Shown here one piece after another: positions 7,263-15,036 of a stretch of DNA of 20,618 nt (positions are counted from its first letter, which is position 1; each line of letters starts with the position of its first letter). This DNA is from Alteromonadaceae bacterium (GTDB taxonomy: Bacteria > Pseudomonadota > Gammaproteobacteria > Pseudomonadales > Oleiphilaceae): the NCBI GenBank assembly GCA_013393545.1, contig JABXHG010000191.1, positions 1-20,618 on the forward strand, given 5' to 3'. A program made the position numbers and the translations under genes. Under the pieces are notes generated by a model, which saw nothing but the letters and a program-made list of their open reading frames with translations, had not been told where the DNA came from and did not search any database.

Positions 7263-10200
7263 ATGTTCAAGCAACTCAAGTTAAAAATGTGCATCGTTGG
7301 CATGGCTCTTGTCCTCCCTGCAGCGGGCTGGGGGGATGTGAATTTTTCACAGAAGCCTTTGGCTGCAGGTGGGGGAGTGGATCCGAACCTGATGTTTATG
7401 CTGGATGACTCTGGTTCCATGAGCTGGGGGTTCATGCCCGATGGCTTGTATGGTCGGTTAAACCGCTCGTCATGTGGAGGTTATGAAAATTATTACGGAC
7501 TCTATGTAAGAACCTGTGACCTCGAAAACGGCGACCGCTTTCTGGCATCAAGCCAGATGAACAAGGTTTACTACAATCCGGATGTTAACTACGCGCCTCC
7601 GCTGGATAGTGACGGTAACAGCTTGCCACAATCATCATTTGAGGCTGCGCCCATTGACGGCTACGACTCCGGTTCCGAAAAAGTACCTTTGGACTCGGAT
7701 TTCCGTGTTGTCTATTACTATAACGATGCAATGAGCCCAGGGAGTACCGGACAATCGGCGTTTTACTACGAGTACGATGAGAATAACGCAGGTTGTTGGA
7801 ATCCGTATCGGGACGACTGTTATACGAGGGTGGATGTAGATGCCTCAGAAGAGCAAAACTTTGCAAACTGGTTTTCGTATTACCGAACCCGTGAGATGGC
7901 CTCTAAAGCAGGTATCGGACGAGTTTTCGGGAGTCAGGATTTAAGCCCGGATTTTCGCCTGGGTTGGGGCAGAATCAACAAAGGTGGGAGCGATGTAGAC
8001 GGTGCAGTCGTTCGAGCTGTGATTAACGGTGTGCGCCCATTTGAATCCAGTCGCTCAGGCTTTCTTCAGTGGTTGTATTCAAGCAACGCCAGTGGCAGTA
8101 CCCCTCTTCGGCGCGCGCTTGAAGGGGCTGGTCGATATTACGAGGATAGCGACAGGCCGTGGCTTGATGACCCTGACAATTCAAAAAGTAATTCAAATCC
8201 CGCGCGAGAATGCCGGATATCTGCGACTATACTGATGACTGATGGTTATTATGGGGGCAGTAACCCGGCTTGGGAAGTCCGTGGTGCGGCTAGCAAAGAT
8301 GGTGAGGTTATTACCAATAGCACTGGTGACAGTGGTCAGTACAAGGCGGAGTCGCCGTTCAGTGACGGCAACACAAACAGCCGCAGACTGGCAGATGTTG
8401 CGGCCTACTATTGGAAGCGGGATCTCCAGCCCAATATTGACAACTATGTGCCTACGATTGCTGATGTCGTCGATGAGGATAACTCTGGCATTCGGGAAAC
8501 CATCGGCGATCCTGCCTTTTGGCAGCACATGATGACTTACGGCATCGGTCTCGGTGTCGAAGGTACGGTATCAAGAAACGATGCTGTATCGGCCGTACTG
8601 GATGGCTCCACTGTAGATTGGTGGGGAGGTAATAGTAATGAAGACAAAATCAATGATTTGCTGAGAGCCTCCATGGTAGGGCGTGGCGACTTCTTCAGCG
8701 CCAACGACCCTGAAACCTTCCGTATTCAACTGGAGGATTTGCTGGCCCAGTTCCTTGGCAACGCCGGCTCGGCAACAGGTCTGGATTTTAACGTGGCCTC
8801 GATCGAAGGGAAGGATGCTCTGGTCTTTTCAAGTTACTTTGATCCCAGCGGCTGGACCGGGGATCTGGAGGCCATCACCCTTTCTCCAGGTGATGATGGC
8901 CGGCCCGAGGCGGCAGAGGGAAGTGAAAACGAAGGCTGGTCAGCCCGGGCAAAGCTTGAAACGAAAACCCCCGACGAACGGGTCATCCTGACTTACAACG
9001 GCGGTCAGGGGCAGCCCTTCCGGTGGAATTCCCTGTCGACTGCTCAGCAGAGTGATCTGAACACTGGAGCGACCGGTCTGGGTAGTAAACGCCTGGAGTA
9101 TTTGCGTGGTAAGCGCCGGGCTACACTCGAGTCGGAAAACGCGGGTGATGGCAAGTATTTCCGCCAACGCCAGAAGCTGTTGGGCACGATTGTTAATTCG
9201 ACTCCCCGCTATGTGGGTGAGCCGGACTCTTTCTGGCCCAACGATAGCAACTTTGGCGACGGAAAATATTCGGTTTTTCGGAATTCCAACGTGGATCGCA
9301 CTCCCGTGGTGTACGTGGGTGCCAACGATGGCATGCTCCACGGGTTCAAAGCCACGGCTGAAAGCGAAGGTGGTGGCGATGAGGTGCTCGCTTATGTGCC
9401 TTCATTTGTGTCTTCGACTGAAAGCGATGAAGGGTTGCATTATCTGACAGAGCCCGGGTTTGATCACCGTTTTTATGTCGATCTGAATCTGGAAGTCGTG
9501 GATGTTCACACAAGCGGTCGTCGGGATAATGGTAATGTTGCCAACAGCGCAGAATGGCGAACTGTTCTGATTGGTGGTAGCCGAGCGGGCGCCAAGGGTA
9601 TCTTTGCGCTGGATGTAACCAATCCGGATGAGTTCTCGGAAGACAGCGCTGCTAAACACGTGCTCTGGGAGTTTACCCATGAAGACCTGGGGTATTTGGT
9701 CGAGCCTCCCGAGATCGCGCAAATGGAGTGGCCGGATGGAAAGATCCGCTGGACCGTGTTCGTGCCGTCCGGGTACAACTCCGGCTCCACTGGCTTCTTC
9801 ATGCTTGATCTCGAAGCTGGGCTTGACGGTAGTTGGGATAACGGCGATTACCGATATGTGGAGTTCGAAAGCGGTGGAACCGGGCTGTCTCCGTTGACGC
9901 TGATTGATAACGTGAATGACGACCACCTGGTGGACCGCGTTTATGCTGGCGATCTGGATGGCAACATGTGGGTAGCCTATAACGATGAGGGCACAATGAA
10001 GAAGGCCTACAGTCAGCCCTACTTCAAGGCTAATCAGCCCATTACGTCGGCGCCAGCAGTCGCGCTGTCCATGGATACCGGCAAGGACCCGGACCTGATG
10101 ATATTGTTTGGTACCGGCAAGTATCTTGAGGCAGGAGACTCGTCAAGTACTGACGACAACTATTTCTACGCCGTACATGAAACGTCTGATGCCGGCTCTC

Positions 10201-10682
10201 TTCCCATAACAGCCAGCAGCCTGGTTGATATGCCATTAACCGCAGGGTCCGGGACCATTGATGGTGTGAACCGCAACATCCGCATAGCTTCGGGAAACAG
10301 GGTAGACTACGACAACAAGCGCGGCTGGTATACAAAATTACCGTCGAGCGGTGAAAGAGTAGTGAATTACCCAATCATCCGGGGTGAGTATGTGTATGTG
10401 AATACGCTTATTCCAGGTGCAAATCCCTGCCTCGGTGGTGGTGATGGCTGGGTTATGGGCTTTGAAATCCTCAGGGCCGAGAACAAGGTGCCGGGTTTCG
10501 CCGCATTTGAGGATAGCACTGAAAACGCCTCGGGCTTCAAGGTAAGCGACAGGCCTTCTCAGCTGTCAGTCTGGGGCAATCTACTGGCGTTTAACAGTGG
10601 TTCGGGCGGCGCGGAATTTATAGGCCTTCCGGAGCTGATTGTCGGTTTGGGACGCAAAGGCTGGCGCGAGATTACCGAATAA
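7263..10682 (+). CDS. pilY1: Type IV pilus tip adhesin and assembly factor PilY1
   Basis: Large exported protein, 1139 residues, carried at the pilus tip and needed for pilus extension, adhesion and surface sensing. The ATG at 7263 gives a signal peptide (MFKQLKLKMCIVGMALVLPAAGWG, cut near residue 24). GAGGG at 7251-7255 sits 7 nt upstream; the frame remains open 20 codons further but without a signal sequence. A von Willebrand A-like domain begins at once: D48-x-S50-x-S52 in MLDDSGSM is the MIDAS pattern, and ATILMTDGYYGG lies near 330. The C-terminal half is the PilY1 beta-propeller, with VVYVGANDGMLHGF and KRLEYLRG. The calcium loop is N883-x-N885-x-D887-x-L889-x-D891, followed by RVYAGDLDGNMW. 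In P. aeruginosa the first ligand is Asp, here Asn. The paired cysteines near 74-90 may form disulfides. Confidence 0.95.
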   Translation: MFKQLKLKMCIVGMALVLPAAGWGDVNFSQKPLAAGGGVDPNLMFMLDDSGSMSWGFMPDGLYGRLNRSSCGGYENYYGLYVRTCDLENGDRFLASSQMNKVYYNPDVNYAPPLDSDGNSLPQSSFEAAPIDGYDSGSEKVPLDSDFRVVYYYNDAMSPGSTGQSAFYYEYDENNAGCWNPYRDDCYTRVDVDASEEQNFANWFSYYRTREMASKAGIGRVFGSQDLSPDFRLGWGRINKGGSDVDGAVVRAVINGVRPFESSRSGFLQWLYSSNASGSTPLRRALEGAGRYYEDSDRPWLDDPDNSKSNSNPARECRISATILMTDGYYGGSNPAWEVRGAASKDGEVITNSTGDSGQYKAESPFSDGNTNSRRLADVAAYYWKRDLQPNIDNYVPTIADVVDEDNSGIRETIGDPAFWQHMMTYGIGLGVEGTVSRNDAVSAVLDGSTVDWWGGNSNEDKINDLLRASMVGRGDFFSANDPETFRIQLEDLLAQFLGNAGSATGLDFNVASIEGKDALVFSSYFDPSGWTGDLEAITLSPGDDGRPEAAEGSENEGWSARAKLETKTPDERVILTYNGGQGQPFRWNSLSTAQQSDLNTGATGLGSKRLEYLRGKRRATLESENAGDGKYFRQRQKLLGTIVNSTPRYVGEPDSFWPNDSNFGDGKYSVFRNSNVDRTPVVYVGANDGMLHGFKATAESEGGGDEVLAYVPSFVSSTESDEGLHYLTEPGFDHRFYVDLNLEVVDVHTSGRRDNGNVANSAEWRTVLIGGSRAGAKGIFALDVTNPDEFSEDSAAKHVLWEFTHEDLGYLVEPPEIAQMEWPDGKIRWTVFVPSGYNSGSTGFFMLDLEAGLDGSWDNGDYRYVEFESGGTGLSPLTLIDNVNDDHLVDRVYAGDLDGNMWVAYNDEGTMKKAYSQPYFKANQPITSAPAVALSMDTGKDPDLMILFGTGKYLEAGDSSSTDDNYFYAVHETSDAGSLPITASSLVDMPLTAGSGTIDGVNRNIRIASGNRVDYDNKRGWYTKLPSSGERVVNYPIIRGEYVYVNTLIPGANPCLGGGDGWVMGFEILRAENKVPGFAAFEDSTENASGFKVSDRPSQLSVWGNLLAFNSGSGGAEFIGLPELIVGLGRKGWREITE

Positions 10683-10693
10683 GGAGTTGTATC

Positions 10694-11104
10694 GTGAATC
10701 ACCAAAAACGAAGTGCCGGTTTTACGCTGATTGAGCTGATGATCGTGGTAGCGATCATCGGCATCATCGCTGCGGTGGCTTATCCATCTTACCGAAACAA
10801 TGTGATGGCAACGCACAGGGCTAACGCCCAGGCGGACATGATGTCGCTCGCCCAGTGGATGGAACGTAAGTATCTGCAACAGAATTACGATTACCAGGGC
10901 GTGACTCTTCCTCAAACCCGGTCTCCGGAAACCGGCACGAAAATGTACGATATTGCCCTGAAAGATCTGGGGAAAAACAAGTTTACGCTTGAGGCGTCGC
11001 CTGTGGGTGCGCAAACGGATGACAAGTGCGGAACCTTGACGTTAGAACACACAGGCGCGAAAGAGGCCACGAAGGGCGGGACAATAGTCCCGGGATGTTG
11101 GTGA
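10694..11104 (+). CDS. pilE: Type IV pilin-like minor pilin PilE
   Basis: Last gene of the minor-pilin operon, product 136 residues. The start is GTG at 10694, chosen because AAGGAG at 10681-10686 overlaps the pilY1 stop and lies 7 nt upstream. The leader ends at G9 and the mature protein begins FTLIELMIVVAIIGIIAAVAYPSYRNNV, with E5 present. The C-terminal part (FTLEASPVGAQTDDKCGTLTLEHTGAKE...GCW) has two cysteines 35 residues or fewer apart that can form the D-region loop, as in PilE/PilA-like pilins. P. aeruginosa has a small gene, pilY2, between pilY1 and pilE; here the two are 11 bp apart, so pilY2 is absent. It converges with the minus-strand pilin gene at 11127. Confidence 0.92.
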   Translation: MNHQKRSAGFTLIELMIVVAIIGIIAAVAYPSYRNNVMATHRANAQADMMSLAQWMERKYLQQNYDYQGVTLPQTRSPETGTKMYDIALKDLGKNKFTLEASPVGAQTDDKCGTLTLEHTGAKEATKGGTIVPGCW

Positions 11105-11126
11105 CTTCCGCCCCGGATTTCTGGAG

Positions 11127-11690
11127 TTAATTGCAGGTGACCGGTTGTCCGTTTGAACGATCCGGAATGCCGTCACCATTTCCATCTCGTGCCAGTCGAA
11201 CGCTGCCGCTTCTTCGAATAACAAGATGAGCGGCTTTCGATGGGTCCAGGTCATCCGGGCACCAGGTAATGTTTCCCAGATCACTGTGTGTCATCCCGTC
11301 TGGCCGGTATTGAAAGTAGCTCCGGTTGAGCGAAGCTGCTTTCAGGAATCCGCGTTCGGGTGGCGGCAGAACCCGGATAATCTCACTATCAGACGTTATT
11401 TCTCTCTGATTCTCCGGGTCCTTGAACACGGCTACCTGTCGTGACCAGTCTTTCCCGCATTGGTTGCCGGGGCCCAATGGGCATAGGGTAACCAGTGTTC
11501 CATTCAGCACAGCTTCCTGACGCGCGACTGCAAACAGCCCCAAAGTGCCGTTGATGACGGCCTTGCGTTGGCTGTTATCAATCACATTTTTCATGGAAGG
11601 AAAGGCAATATTCGCCAGGATGGCGACAATAACAATGCAAACAATCAATTCAACAAGGCTGAGGCCTCGTTGAGAGTGGTCATTAATCAT
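11127..11690 (-). CDS. fimT: GspH/FimT-family type IV minor pilin (FimT-like)
   Basis: Second GspH/FimT-family pilin, 187 residues, on the opposite strand to the main operon and just downstream of pilR. The leader ends at G9, and the mature protein starts LSLVELIVCIVIVAILANIAFPSM with E5 present. The family pattern NGTLGLFAVARQEAVLNGTLVTLCP follows. Cysteines 70/78 and 144/186 could form two disulfides. The end contains SGSVRLAR and then DGNGDGIPD (residues 169-177), an exact DxNxDGxxD calcium-loop pattern. FimT of other gammaproteobacteria binds DNA during natural transformation through a C-terminal GRxR motif; here the equivalent reads GSVR, so this activity is uncertain. The ATG at 11690 has AAGG directly against it, a poor spacing. 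Gene identity is good at family level, less so for the exact name. Confidence 0.85.
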   Translation of the reverse strand: MINDHSQRGLSLVELIVCIVIVAILANIAFPSMKNVIDNSQRKAVINGTLGLFAVARQEAVLNGTLVTLCPLGPGNQCGKDWSRQVAVFKDPENQREITSDSEIIRVLPPPERGFLKAASLNRSYFQYRPDGMTHSDLGNITWCPDDLDPSKAAHLVIRRSGSVRLARDGNGDGIPDRSNGQPVTCN

Positions 11691-11802
11691 CCTTGAAAAG
11701 CTCCCTGCGGTTTTCTTCCTGAAAACCTGTTATTCGTCCATCATTTTCAAGTCAGTGTAGATCAAAAAAAACATCTACGGGAAATGGCTGGTAGGCATGT
11801 GC
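11691..11802. other. Intergenic gap fimT/pilR with two AT-rich hairpins
   Basis: This gap lies after pilR and before fimT, both on the minus strand. It holds a 7-bp hairpin GGTTTTC/GAAAACC (11709-11727, 5-nt loop). It also holds GTAGAT/ATCTAC (11757-11778) around a loop of eight A residues. Read on the minus strand the second has its T-run inside the loop, so neither is a standard terminator. I could not identify a fimT promoter. Confidence 0.35.
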
Positions 11803-13206
11803 CTAATCCATCCCCAATTTTTTCAACCGATACCGCAACGCCCGAAAGCTGATCCCCAAACGCCGGGCGGCAGCGGTCTTGTTCCAGCGTGTCGCCTCCA
11901 GCGCTTTCTCAATGGCCTGGCGTTCAATGCCTTCCAGAAAGTTTTCCAGATCCATTGCGCCGTCGGGTATGGTGGTAGGTGTGGTTTTATCACCTGATAC
12001 AGGCTCGCCAGAGCTCGCCAAGTCAGCCGAAAAGGGGCGGACACCTGGCCCCACTCCACCATTCAGGTGCAGGTCCTCGGCATCAATGGTTTCGTTATCG
12101 CACAGGGTAAACGCCCGCTCCAGTATGTTTTCCAGTTCCCGCACGTTACCGGGGAAATCGTAGTTTTGCAGCCGGTTGACGGCGTCATGGGTCAGTGTCG
12201 CTGGAGCGCATTCGTATTCACCGCCAATGCGCTCCAGAATGTGGCGGGCCAGCAGTGAGATGTCTTCGCTCCGATCCCGCAGGGGCGGTACCGACAATTC
12301 AATCACGTTGATGCGGTAGAACAAATCCTGCCGGAAGTTACCGTGCTGCACCAGCTCAGCCAGGTTTTTATGAGTGGCACTCAGCACGCGGATATCCACG
12401 GGGAGTTCCCGGGTGTCGCCCACGGGGCGCACGGCTTTTTCCTGAATGGCGCGCAGCAGCTTAACCTGCATGGCCAGGGGCAGGTCGGCCACTTCGTCCA
12501 GAAACAGCGTGCCGCCGTTGGCGCTGCGAAACAGGCCGTCTTTGTTCTCGGTGGCGCCGGTGAAACTGCCTTTCTTGTGGCCGAAGAACTCGCTTTCCAT
12601 CAACTCTGAAGGAATGGCACCACAGTTGACGGCAATGAAGGGACCGTCGCTGCGCGGGCCTTGCAGGTGGATCATGCGGGCGACCAGCTCCTTGCCGCTG
12701 CCGGATTCGCCACTGATAAAAACCGGTGCCTGGCTGCGGGCCAGTTTGCGGGTCTGGTTGCGCAATTTACGAATTTGCGGCGAATCGCCCAGTAGCAGGC
12801 CGGGTTCGTCTTTGTCGGTGGCCTGCTGAACGGCGGGTTCAGATAGTTTCAGAGCACTGTTAACGAGCTCACGCAGGCGCGGCAGCTCCACCGGTTTGGA
12901 GACAAAATCAAAAGCGCCAGCTTTCAATGATTCAATAGCCGTCTCCATACAGCCGTAGGCAGTAATTACTGCAACAGGTGTATTTGCAGCGTGCAGCTGA
13001 ATCCAGTGCACCAGGTCAATGCCGTTGCCGTCTGGCAGGTTCATGTCGGTCAGGCACAGGTGGGGCTGGTGCTTTTCCAGCAGGTTGCGGGCGCTACCCA
13101 GGTCGGCTGCGGTATGGGTGGTAATGCCCATACGGGTCAGCGTGATCTCCAGCAGGCTGCGGATATCCGGTTCGTCGTCAACGATCAGCGCGGTATGTGT
13201 GGCCAT
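11803..13206 (-). CDS. pilR: Sigma-54-dependent response regulator PilR
   Basis: NtrC-family response regulator, 467 residues, that works with PilS to activate sigma-54 transcription of the major pilin gene. The receiver domain spans about 1-120, with acidic residues D10 and D11, phosphoacceptor D54 (LCLTDMNLPDG), T82 and K104. The AAA+ domain spans about 135-375: Walker A GESGSGKE at 166-173, the sigma-54 contact loop GSFTGA at 213-218 (GAFTGA in most relatives), Walker B GTLFLDE at 232-238, and an arginine-finger region RDLFYRINV-like segment. A Fis-type helix-turn-helix closes the protein (ALEATRWNKTAAARRLGISFRALRYRLKKL). The start lies 67 bp after the pilS stop, on the same strand, so the pair is probably co-transcribed. 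The pilA target gene is not in the window. Confidence 0.96.
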   Translation of the reverse strand: MATHTALIVDDEPDIRSLLEITLTRMGITTHTAADLGSARNLLEKHQPHLCLTDMNLPDGNGIDLVHWIQLHAANTPVAVITAYGCMETAIESLKAGAFDFVSKPVELPRLRELVNSALKLSEPAVQQATDKDEPGLLLGDSPQIRKLRNQTRKLARSQAPVFISGESGSGKELVARMIHLQGPRSDGPFIAVNCGAIPSELMESEFFGHKKGSFTGATENKDGLFRSANGGTLFLDEVADLPLAMQVKLLRAIQEKAVRPVGDTRELPVDIRVLSATHKNLAELVQHGNFRQDLFYRINVIELSVPPLRDRSEDISLLARHILERIGGEYECAPATLTHDAVNRLQNYDFPGNVRELENILERAFTLCDNETIDAEDLHLNGGVGPGVRPFSADLASSGEPVSGDKTTPTTIPDGAMDLENFLEGIERQAIEKALEATRWNKTAAARRLGISFRALRYRLKKLGMD

Positions 13207-13273
13207 TCTCTGTCTTCGGTTCCCTGTTGAATGTCTAACGCCCGATGGCAGTATTTGTTGTTAGTCGCATCGT

Positions 13274-14920
13274 TTAAATCATACGCCCGGGGTGGGCGAA
13301 GGTGATGCGAAACCGGCAGCCTGGCTGATCGTCGTCCACCAGCGACAGGTGCGCCTGGTTGGCTTCGCACAGCTCCCTGGCCAGGTACAGGCCCAGCCCG
13401 TTACCAGTTTTTTCGGTGGTGAAAAACGGTTCGAACACCGAGTCGTGGTGCTCCGGACCGATCCCCGGCCCGAAATCCCGAACGTCTACGTAGGCCCGTT
13501 CGCCATCGGCCGTGGCACCTGCCTGTAATTGTATCCTGTTTTCCCCGGTCTGCTGTTTGCTGTAGCGCAAACCATTGTCACAAAGATTGACCATGACCTG
13601 CTCAATCTGACTCTTGTCGAAGCGGGCCGGGGGCAGGTCTGCTTCAATCTGCAGCTCTATAGTGACCGGTGAGCCGTCGTTATCTGTCTGGCGAAAATCG
13701 GCGCGGAAGTCTTCCAGCCAGTCAGCAATGTTGACGCGCCGGGCATCGGCTGCGCGTCGGCGCGACAGGTCCAGCACGTTTTCAATGATGCCGTTAACCC
13801 GGCGGGAGTGGCGATGAATAATGTCCAGCATTTCCCGGTCGCCGTCATCCAGATTGGGAGATTCATCCAATAATTGGCCGGCGTGGCTAATGGCGCCCAG
13901 CGGGTTGCGAATTTCATGGGCAATGCTGGCGGTCAGTCGCCCCAGAGAAGCCAGCTTCATTTGCTGCGCCTGTTGGGTGATTTTGCTCAAGTCCTCGATA
14001 AAGACCAGCGTCTGCTCGCTCTGTTCCTGATCCAGTTCGGTAAAGGTGGCTTGCAACAGTGGCGATGTGGGCGTGGCCTGAAAAGGTTCAATGCGTTGGT
14101 CCGGGTTTTTGCGCCAGGCGACGAGCCCCGCTTTAACTGCCGGCGGCAGAACCAGGGAGTGGGGCAGGGTGGTGTTTGCTTTTTCCTGTGCGCCAAAAAG
14201 TAATTCTTCGGCTGCGGCGTTGGCGAGCCGTACATGACTAAAGGCATCAAGCACCAGAATGCCTGTACGCATACGCTGAATAATCTGGCGGTTAATTTGC
14301 TCCAGTTCGGCAATGCTTTTGGCTCTGCTGCGAGCCAGGGCCTCACTGCGAATCATCCGTTTGGACACGCTTTGCAAGGCAAAAGCGGTGGCGAAGTACA
14401 GGATACCAAGAGTGCCGGCACGCACGATGTCATCGGCGGTTTCATGAATAGCCAGCACGGCCCAGCCGGAAATGCCCAGAGAAAAAATGGCCGCAAGGGC
14501 GGCAAAAAACGTCCCCATGCGGGTGGGGTTCAGGATATTGCCGGCGGCCACAGCAACAATGACCAGGTTGGCGATGCCATTGGTAATGCCCGAACTGGTC
14601 AGCAACAGGAAGTGCAGAATGGCGATATCCGCGAGAATTGACAGAGTAATGTGCCGCTCCCGGGGCTTAAACCCGGCCATCATCAGCATGCCGGTAAACA
14701 CATTGATGGCCAGGTAACTGAAAATGCCGGCCTGGTAGTATACTTCCCAGCGCAGACGGGTGTCGGCGGTAAAGGGTTCTATGAACAGGAGCCCGGCGAG
14801 CATCAGGCTGATCAGCATCCGGTAATGGTTGTAGATCCTGAAAAGCCGTATTTGCTGGCGATCGGCAATGGGGCCGAATGGCGATTTAATGGCCTGCTCG
14901 GGCTGGCTCTGGGTGTTCAT
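13274..14920 (-). CDS. pilS: Sensor histidine kinase PilS
   Basis: Inner-membrane sensor kinase partner of PilR. From the ATG at 14920 it has 548 residues. The frame stays open 33 codons upstream, but these are outside family similarity and run into the nadE promoter; GAGG about 11 nt upstream supports 14920. About six hydrophobic segments lie between residues 34 and 183, consistent with the six-helix domain that in P. aeruginosa senses PilA in the membrane. A PAS-like region follows (about 205-310). The HisKA box ASIAHEIRNPLG has the phosphorylated H335. The ATPase domain shows N445 and N449 (MVNLCDNGL), DFGPGIG at 482-488 and TGNGLGLYLA near 505-514. It is divergent from nadE across a 116-bp gap. 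Confidence 0.95.
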   Translation of the reverse strand: MNTQSQPEQAIKSPFGPIADRQQIRLFRIYNHYRMLISLMLAGLLFIEPFTADTRLRWEVYYQAGIFSYLAINVFTGMLMMAGFKPRERHITLSILADIAILHFLLLTSSGITNGIANLVIVAVAAGNILNPTRMGTFFAALAAIFSLGISGWAVLAIHETADDIVRAGTLGILYFATAFALQSVSKRMIRSEALARSRAKSIAELEQINRQIIQRMRTGILVLDAFSHVRLANAAAEELLFGAQEKANTTLPHSLVLPPAVKAGLVAWRKNPDQRIEPFQATPTSPLLQATFTELDQEQSEQTLVFIEDLSKITQQAQQMKLASLGRLTASIAHEIRNPLGAISHAGQLLDESPNLDDGDREMLDIIHRHSRRVNGIIENVLDLSRRRAADARRVNIADWLEDFRADFRQTDNDGSPVTIELQIEADLPPARFDKSQIEQVMVNLCDNGLRYSKQQTGENRIQLQAGATADGERAYVDVRDFGPGIGPEHHDSVFEPFFTTEKTGNGLGLYLARELCEANQAHLSLVDDDQPGCRFRITFAHPGRMI

Positions 14921-14994
14921 GGCGTGACTTGCCTCTATCGAGCGCGCGGGTAAATGGATGGCCTGCAGCCAGAGAATTCCGCGAATTGCGGCGT

Positions 14995-15000
14995 TATAAT
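14995..15000 (+). promoter_or_regulatory. Perfect -10 hexamer for nadE
   Basis: TATAAT lies 36 nt before the nadE start, which would give a 5' leader of about 30 nt. No good -35 is found at 16-18 bp spacing. A short inverted repeat, CCGC-GAATT-GCGG, covers 14979-14991 just upstream and could be an operator or chance. Confidence 0.5.
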
Positions 15001-15036
15001 AGCGTTTTAACGGCAACAAGTTACAGGAGCCTTGTC

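Noticed and set aside
11077..11092. CGGGAC-AATA-GTCCCG hairpin at the 3' end of pilE as a terminator
   Set aside because: It lies inside the coding sequence and is followed by no T-run, so there is not enough to call it.
12550..12570. GSFTGA instead of GAFTGA in the sigma-54 contact loop of PilR as a loss of function
   Set aside because: Ser in this position is seen in working NtrC-family activators, so this is a mild variant and not evidence of inactivity.
14979..14991. CCGC-GAATT-GCGG before nadE as an NrtR or other NAD-repressor operator
   Set aside because: The half sites are only 4 bp and do not resemble an operator I know for NAD genes.
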